The position numbers and the translations under genes are program-made. DNA of 64,000 bases from NCBI GenBank assembly GCA_963781955.1, contig CAWAHU010000001.1, forward strand, positions 1,178,001 to 1,242,000, in the 5' to 3' direction. The stretch comes from Bog-473 sp963781955. GTDB taxonomy: Bacteria > Actinomycetota > Acidimicrobiia > Acidimicrobiales > RAAP-2. The notes beneath the pieces are model-generated. The model was not told the origin of the DNA, made no database searches, and was given only the letters and a program-made list of their open reading frames with translations. Below are positions 59,314 to 64,000 of this stretch, in pieces. How positions within the stretch are numbered: the first letter of the stretch is position 1; each line of letters begins with the position of its first letter.

Positions 59314-61170
59314 ATGACCCTGGCCGCGGCCGGGTTGGCCTACCTGGCGCTCGGGTTCGCGCTGTGGATTCACGCCTGGACTGACGGCGCCACCACGCAC
59401 ACGCTCTGTGGCTGCGGCGACCCGGCGCTGTTCTTGTGGTTCTTCCAGTGGCCCGCCACCGCGCTGGCCCACGGGCAGAACCCCTTCTACTCGTCGGCAC
59501 TGTTCCACCCGACGGGGATCAACCTGCTGGCGCAGACCTCGGTCATGGGGCTGAGCCTGCCGCTGGTGCCGGTCACCTGGATCTGGGGTCCCGTGGCGTC
59601 CCTCAACGTGGCCTCGACGGTCACACCGGCACTCACCGCCTTCGCCGCCTTCGTGGTCGTCCGTCGCTGGGCGCCGTGGACGCCCGCTGCCTTCGTGGCC
59701 GGCCTGCTCTACGGCTTCTCGCCCTTCGTCCTCACCAGCCTGGAGTTCGCCCACCTGATGACGGCCGCGCTCATGGTGCTCCCGCTCGTCCTGGCCGTCC
59801 TCGACGAGATCCTTCTTCGCCAGCGCCACAGCGCCCTGTGGTCGGGGGTGCTGCTCGGCGTCCTCGCCTTCGTGCAGTTCTTCTTGTCGACCGAGCTCCT
59901 CGCCATCATCGTGATCACCGCGGCCGCGGGCGTGGCCGCCCTGGTGGCCTATGCCGCGCTGGCCGAGCGCGAGGCGCTGGCGCGGCTGGCCCCGCACGCG
60001 GCCAAGGCCCTCGGCACCGGCGCGGTGGTCGGCGTGGTCCTCCTGGCCTGGCCCACCTGGTTCGCGCTGGCCGGCCCGGCCCACCTCTCGGGCTTGGTAT
60101 GGCCCGACATCCCGATCAGCGGCTTCCTCCCCTCGAGCTTCGTCACCGCCGGCTATCCGAATCCCCACGACGTGTTCATCGTGCTCGGGGGCTACGGGGG
60201 GTCGCCGCTCGGCTCGGCGGCCTATCTCGGGTGGGGCCTGCTGGCCGTCCTGGTTGTGGGCACCCTGGCCTTCTGGCGAGAGCGCGCCCTGTGGTTCTTT
60301 GCATTCCTCCTGGTCCTCGTGGCCGTCCTCTCGCTGGGCGCCCGTCCTCATCAGTGGGAACCGGTCCGGGTCTTCTCACACATCCCCGTGCTGGACGACG
60401 TGATCGTGCAGCGGTTCATGGCCGTCGGCTTCCTGGCCGCCGCCGTCATGCTCGCCGTGATCCTCGACCGGGTGCACCGCGTGCTCGCCGGCTGGCGGGG
60501 TGACGTGGGGGCACTGGCGCTCACGGGTGTCGCGCTGGTGCCGATCGGAATGACCTTCGGCGACCGGCTGCCCTTCGCCATGCGGCCGGTGGTGCTGCCC
60601 CGGTGGTACCAGCAAGTGGCGCCGGCGTTGCCGCCCGGACGCGTGCTGTTGCCCTACCCGACGGCCTTCTCCGGCAACCAGTCCGCCATGGCCTGGCAGG
60701 CGGTCAACGCCATGCACTACAGCCAGGCCGGGGGAGGGGGGCCGCAGGGCGTGGCGCACCGTGCCGGCTCGGCGGCGGCGGGGTTCGAGGTCCTGGCGGA
60801 CCTCGGGTCGCCTCTCGCTGTCCCCCTGCCCGCGGGGACACCGGCGCAGTTCGCCGCCGTGCGCCACGCCTTGGCCGTCTGGCGGGTGAACACGGTCGTC
60901 ATCGCCCCCAACCCGGGCGCGCCGAGGGTCGAGGAGGGCACAGACCCGGTCTACGCCGCCGCCTTCATGACGGCTGCCCTGGGCGCCCCGCCCAGGTTGC
61001 AGGCCGGTGCCTGGGTCTGGGCTCACGTCCAGCTGCGGTTGCATCGGCCATTGCAGGTTCCGGCCGGCGCGGTCACGGCCTGCGCGTTCAAGGTCGAGGG
61101 GAGGTCGGGTCACGTGTCCGTCTCCCTGCGGGCGCCCGACTGCGTGACCAGGGCCGCAAGCGCGCCCTGA
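59314..61170 (+). CDS. Polytopic membrane protein, GT-C-like
   Basis: A 618-residue protein with about ten to twelve helices in the first 430 residues, for example LAAAGLAYLALGFALWIHAW, and GFLPSSFVTAGYPNPHD in a loop. The soluble C-terminal part (about 435-618) has LPRWYQQVAPALPPGRVLLP. The first loop GDPALFLWFFQWPATALAHG recalls bacterial membrane glycosyltransferases, but the acidic pair is not clear. ATG 59314 is the first start in frame after the flavoprotein. Role in surface glycan assembly is inferred from position. Confidence 0.7.
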   Translation: MTLAAAGLAYLALGFALWIHAWTDGATTHTLCGCGDPALFLWFFQWPATALAHGQNPFYSSALFHPTGINLLAQTSVMGLSLPLVPVTWIWGPVASLNVASTVTPALTAFAAFVVVRRWAPWTPAAFVAGLLYGFSPFVLTSLEFAHLMTAALMVLPLVLAVLDEILLRQRHSALWSGVLLGVLAFVQFFLSTELLAIIVITAAAGVAALVAYAALAEREALARLAPHAAKALGTGAVVGVVLLAWPTWFALAGPAHLSGLVWPDIPISGFLPSSFVTAGYPNPHDVFIVLGGYGGSPLGSAAYLGWGLLAVLVVGTLAFWRERALWFFAFLLVLVAVLSLGARPHQWEPVRVFSHIPVLDDVIVQRFMAVGFLAAAVMLAVILDRVHRVLAGWRGDVGALALTGVALVPIGMTFGDRLPFAMRPVVLPRWYQQVAPALPPGRVLLPYPTAFSGNQSAMAWQAVNAMHYSQAGGGGPQGVAHRAGSAAAGFEVLADLGSPLAVPLPAGTPAQFAAVRHALAVWRVNTVVIAPNPGAPRVEEGTDPVYAAAFMTAALGAPPRLQAGAWVWAHVQLRLHRPLQVPAGAVTACAFKVEGRSGHVSVSLRAPDCVTRAASAP

Positions 61171-61304
61171 CCGGGCCACCGGTGTCCCCGGGCGGTCCTC
61201 GGACGCGCTGAGGGGACCGCCCGCCTCCTCCTCGGGGACTGCCCCAGCCTCAAGGGCTGCCTCCGCCGGGCCGACGCGTAGAGGTCGGCTTCCACGAGGA
61301 GGGC

Positions 61305-62201
61305 GTGGCTGGCGTGAGGGGAACCTTCCTGCGGGCTCTTGGCGGTGCCGGCTGCGCTCTGGCGGCTCTCCTCGCCACGTCCATGCCCGGACCGGTCCCG
61401 GCCGGCGCCCGGGGCAGCGAGGGCCCCCCCGCCGGCCTGAGCAAGTCGGAACGGGTGGCATTCGTGCGGGCCGGGGCCTTCGCGCCGCGCCCGGTGCGGT
61501 TGCTGGTGGTGGGGGACTCGATCGCCCTCACCTTGGGGATGGGCCTCTCCGTCGGAGCCCGGGCTCACTACGGCGTGGTCGTCAGCGACGTCGGGGTCAT
61601 CGGCTGCGACCTGGACCCGCAGATGTCGGTGTTCCTGGCGGGTGCCGTGACGCGCGCCCCCCAGGGGTGCGCGCAGTGGCGCGGCCAGTGGCCCTCGCTC
61701 GTGGCGGCGGAGCGGCCGCAGGTCGTCGCCCTGGGGCTGGGGCGCTGGGAGACCCCGGACCACCTACTGGACGGGCACTGGGTGCACGTCGGGGAGCCCG
61801 CGTTCGACCGCCACCTGGCGGCCGACCTCCAGGCGGCAGTGTCCATGCTGCACTCGTTTGGTGCCAAAGTTGTGCTGTTCACCATGCCCTACGTCGACCC
61901 CACCAACCGCCAGCCCGACGGCCGACCCTGGCCGGAGGACACCGCGGTGCGGGCCCAGGCCTACAACGCGGTGGTGCAGCGGGTGGCGCACGCCGAGCCG
62001 GGGGTGGTCAGCGTCATCGACCTCAACCACATGTTGAGCCCGCGTGGCACCTACACCGACTGGGTCGGCGGGGTCGAGGTCCGGACGCCTGACGGCATCC
62101 ACATCAGCGTGGCCGGCGGCGAGCTGCTGCGCCCACGGATCCTGCCCGCGGTGGACAGGATCGGCATGGAGGACGAAGCGGGGGCCAGGTCGCGCGCGTG
62201 A
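61305..62201 (+). CDS. Secreted SGNH hydrolase-like protein
   Basis: A 298-residue protein with a signal peptide (FLRALGGAGCALAALLATSM). The SGNH core shows the Ser block VRLLVVGDSIALTLGMGLSV, GRWETPDH where many have GxND-like residues, and a C-terminal Asp-His in TPDGIHISVAGGELL. It resembles the periplasmic SGNH domain attached to acyltransferase-3 proteins, so it may add or remove acyl groups on a polysaccharide. GTG 61305 is used; GTG 61314 is equally possible. Its stop overlaps the flippase GTG. Confidence 0.75.
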   Translation: MAGVRGTFLRALGGAGCALAALLATSMPGPVPAGARGSEGPPAGLSKSERVAFVRAGAFAPRPVRLLVVGDSIALTLGMGLSVGARAHYGVVVSDVGVIGCDLDPQMSVFLAGAVTRAPQGCAQWRGQWPSLVAAERPQVVALGLGRWETPDHLLDGHWVHVGEPAFDRHLAADLQAAVSMLHSFGAKVVLFTMPYVDPTNRQPDGRPWPEDTAVRAQAYNAVVQRVAHAEPGVVSVIDLNHMLSPRGTYTDWVGGVEVRTPDGIHISVAGGELLRPRILPAVDRIGMEDEAGARSRA

Positions 62202-63664
62202 GCGAACAGGACGCCGTGGCGGCGCCGGCGGCCGAAGTGGTCGTCGAGTCCGTGCCGGCGGCCATGGCGCTGGCGCCGAGCGCGGCCGCGCCCACCCTGG
62301 GCGCCGAGATCCTCCTCGACGAGCAGGGCCACACCGGCGTCCAGTCGATGCGGGCAGGCTTGCTGCAAGCGGGCCCGCTCGCCGCGGCGGGCGTGCTGGC
62401 CAACGGGGCCGGCGTCCTCCTCACCATCGTGCTGGCCCGGCTGCTGGCCCCGCACAGCTACGGAGTGCTCAACCAGCTGACGGGTCTGTACCTGATCTTG
62501 TCCATGCCCGGTTCGGCCGTCGTGGTCGCCGTCGTCCGCCGCGTCACCATGTGGCACGAGGACGGGACCGGCCACCTGGTGCGGCGCTGGGCCGGCCGGG
62601 TGCACCGGCAGGGGACGCTGATCGTCCTCGTGTGGGCGGCGGTCGTCTTCGCCTGCCGCCACGCCGTGGCCGTGCTGCTCAACCAGCGGAGCGGCGTCGG
62701 GATCGCCGCCATCCTCACCGCGGCGGCCTTCTTCGTGCTGCTCTCGCTCGACCGCGGCCTCCTCCAGGCGCACCGCTCGTACCGGCCCCTGGCGGGCAAC
62801 CTGCTGGTGGAGGTGGGGGTCCGGGTCACCGCGGTGCTCGTCCTCGTCCTGGCCGGCTTCGGACCCTCGGGCGCGGCGGTCGGCGTCCTGATCGGCGAGG
62901 TGGTGGCGGCCGGGCACGCCCGCTGGGCCGCGGTGCGCGCCTGGTCCGTCGACGGCCGGACCCCGCGCCGCTGGGCCTCGGGCAGCTGGTCCGGGGCGCT
63001 GAAGGCCGACCCCGTGCTCGGCGGCGGCACGGCCGAGCGTCGGACGGTCGTGCTGGACCTGATCATCGCCTCGATCTCGCTGTCGATGGTGGCCGTCCTC
63101 CAGAACGTCGACGTGCTCGTGGTGGGGCGCGACAACCCGACGCACAGCGGTGCCTACGCGGCGGTGTCGGTCACCAGCAAGGCGATCGTCTTCGGGGCCA
63201 TCGTCCTGGGCGGCTACCTGCTCCCCGAGGCGGCCATCCGCTGGCGCCAGGGCGGACATGCGCTGCGCCAGCTGGCGGTGGTCATGCTCCTGCTCGCGGT
63301 CCCGTCCGTGCTGCTGCTCGGCATCGCCGTGGCGGCCCCCGAGCTCCTGCTCCAACTGGTGTTCCACCACGACTACACCTCGGCCGCCGACGCGCTGGCG
63401 CCGCTCGTGCTGGCGATGATCATGCTCAGCATCTCGGTGGTGCTGACCATGTACCTCCTGGCCGTGGGGCGGCGGTGGGTGGTCGGGGTGCTGGTCGCCG
63501 GCGCGGCGGCGCTGACCGTGGCGGTATCGCTCGTGCACGGGGTGCCCCGGGCCACGGCACTGGTCGACCTGGGGGTCCAGGCGGCGGTCCTCCTCGTGAT
63601 CCTGGTCGGCTTCGTCGTCCTGCACCGCGTCCGGATCAGGGGCGGGGGCGCTGGGCCGGAGTAA
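62198..63664 (+). CDS. Oligosaccharide flippase-like membrane protein
   Basis: A 488-residue protein of the MATE/Wzx polysaccharide-export type. After about 50 polar residues come about twelve helices in the usual paired pattern: GVLANGAGVLLTIVLARLLA, then GVLNQLTGLYLILSMPGSAV, later VAVLQNVDVLVVGRDNP and SGAYAAVSVTSKAIVFGAIV. The motif ARLLAPHSYGVLNQL is typical. It would turn lipid-linked glycans across the membrane for the glycosyltransferases nearby. GTG 62198 overlaps the previous stop (GTGA). Confidence 0.85.
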   Translation: MSEQDAVAAPAAEVVVESVPAAMALAPSAAAPTLGAEILLDEQGHTGVQSMRAGLLQAGPLAAAGVLANGAGVLLTIVLARLLAPHSYGVLNQLTGLYLILSMPGSAVVVAVVRRVTMWHEDGTGHLVRRWAGRVHRQGTLIVLVWAAVVFACRHAVAVLLNQRSGVGIAAILTAAAFFVLLSLDRGLLQAHRSYRPLAGNLLVEVGVRVTAVLVLVLAGFGPSGAAVGVLIGEVVAAGHARWAAVRAWSVDGRTPRRWASGSWSGALKADPVLGGGTAERRTVVLDLIIASISLSMVAVLQNVDVLVVGRDNPTHSGAYAAVSVTSKAIVFGAIVLGGYLLPEAAIRWRQGGHALRQLAVVMLLLAVPSVLLLGIAVAAPELLLQLVFHHDYTSAADALAPLVLAMIMLSISVVLTMYLLAVGRRWVVGVLVAGAAALTVAVSLVHGVPRATALVDLGVQAAVLLVILVGFVVLHRVRIRGGGAGPE

Positions 63665-63729
63665 CCTGCTTCCCCGATGACGCCGGCCCCCGGACCGCCC
63701 TCCCCTCACCCCGCGCGGCTGCTCCCTCG

Positions 63730-64000
63730 GTGACCGAGGATCAGCGAAGGGCCGCCGCGGACAGCGGCCCCGAGCGCGCCGCGCCGCCCGAGCCGCCCCG
63801 GAGCCCGTCCCGGGCCCCCGGGGGCGGGCTGGAGGTCGCGCCCGCCTCGGCCCGCGAGCTGGCCGACATCGCCGCCGACGCCGGCCTCAAGCGCGTCCAC
63901 TTCGTCGCCTGGCGCGACTTGGAGGACCCCGAGGCGGGCGGATCGGAGCTGCACGCCCACGTGGTGGCGTCCTATTGGGCCGCGGCCGGGCTCGACGTGA
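63730..64000 (+). CDS. Family 4 glycosyltransferase, 3' end cut by window
   Basis: The visible N-terminus has a disordered Pro/Arg-rich stretch and then RVHFVAWRDLEDPEAGGSEL plus HAHVVASYWAAAGLDV, the first Rossmann strand and Gly loop of GT4 enzymes. The GTG start at 63730 overlaps the stop of an 18-residue ORF beginning at ATG 63677, which itself follows TAACCT (63662-63667) by 9 nt. Either that small ORF is a coupled leader, or one base is missing and the gene really starts at 63677. The window ends before the catalytic motifs. Confidence 0.75.
   Translation, partial: MTEDQRRAAADSGPERAAPPEPPRSPSRAPGGGLEVAPASARELADIAADAGLKRVHFVAWRDLEDPEAGGSELHAHVVASYWAAAGLDV

Overview
The window looks like chromosomal DNA of a high-GC Gram-positive bacterium, most likely an actinobacterium of the Acidimicrobiia type. 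This rests on many GTG starts, GTGA/ATGA start-stop overlaps inside operons, a mycothiol synthase gene, an ANTAR response regulator, an S1 protein with four repeats, many YWLV-type repeat proteins and a DGKWYPPE-motif mini-protein. No organism-specific marker is visible, so this is inference. Many genes carry a TANNNT box 6-10 nt before the start codon and no ribosome binding site, so leaderless transcription seems common.

Layout. 1-4.5 kb: menaquinone methyltransferase (partial), MaoC dehydratase, VIT-family membrane protein, a divergent mshD/nth pair sharing a perfect palindrome, a likely small RNA with a strong terminator, and an RHH/PIN toxin-antitoxin-like pair whose PIN domain has lost acidic residues. 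4.5-17.4 kb: one long amino-acid block, hisD-C-B-H-A-F, a GroES-like gene, hisI, trpE, a YgfZ-like gene, two small membrane proteins, then trpC-F-B-A. hisG, hisE, trpD and trpG are absent here. 17.4-24 kb (minus strand): SGNH hydrolase, then fabD-fabG-acpP-fabF, where FabD carries an extra C-terminal lipoyl-like tail, and a Thr-rich secreted protein.

24-30.1 kb is an accessory, lower-GC stretch: ABM protein, zinc-ribbon protein, GMC oxidoreductase, family 2 glycosyltransferase, a 51-residue Trp-rich peptide overlapping the glycosyltransferase stop, an orphan beta-rich protein and a wrecked acyl-CoA ligase pseudogene. 30.1-38.4 kb is a giant secreted protein: a beta-propeller-like head, 26 InlB-type repeats of 213 or 222 nt and five IPT/TIG repeats of 279 nt, broken once in repeat 7. 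38.7-39.9 kb is bounded by a 23-bp direct repeat of the tRNA-Leu 3' end, so it looks like a small tRNA-integrated element. It holds a CcdA-like protein, a terminator and a split DGKWYPPE gene.

40-46.7 kb is housekeeping: menC, an ANTAR regulator, polA and rpsA, with a 13-bp tandem array starting on the polA stop codon. 46.7-54.7 kb (minus strand) is a probable operon: oppB-C-D-F, a class A beta-lactamase-like protein with YWLV repeats, an ATP-grasp ligase and a second YWLV-repeat protein. 54.8-64 kb (plus strand) is a cell-surface glycan region: two GT-C-type glycosyltransferases, a UDP-galactopyranose-mutase-like flavoprotein, a polytopic membrane protein, an SGNH hydrolase, a flippase and a partial GT4 glycosyltransferase.

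Five genes (hisC, the groES-like gene, the Thr-rich protein, repeat 7 of the giant protein and the PIG-V-like glycosyltransferase) are interrupted by one- or two-base indels that a simple correction repairs. Assembly error is the simplest explanation for most of them.
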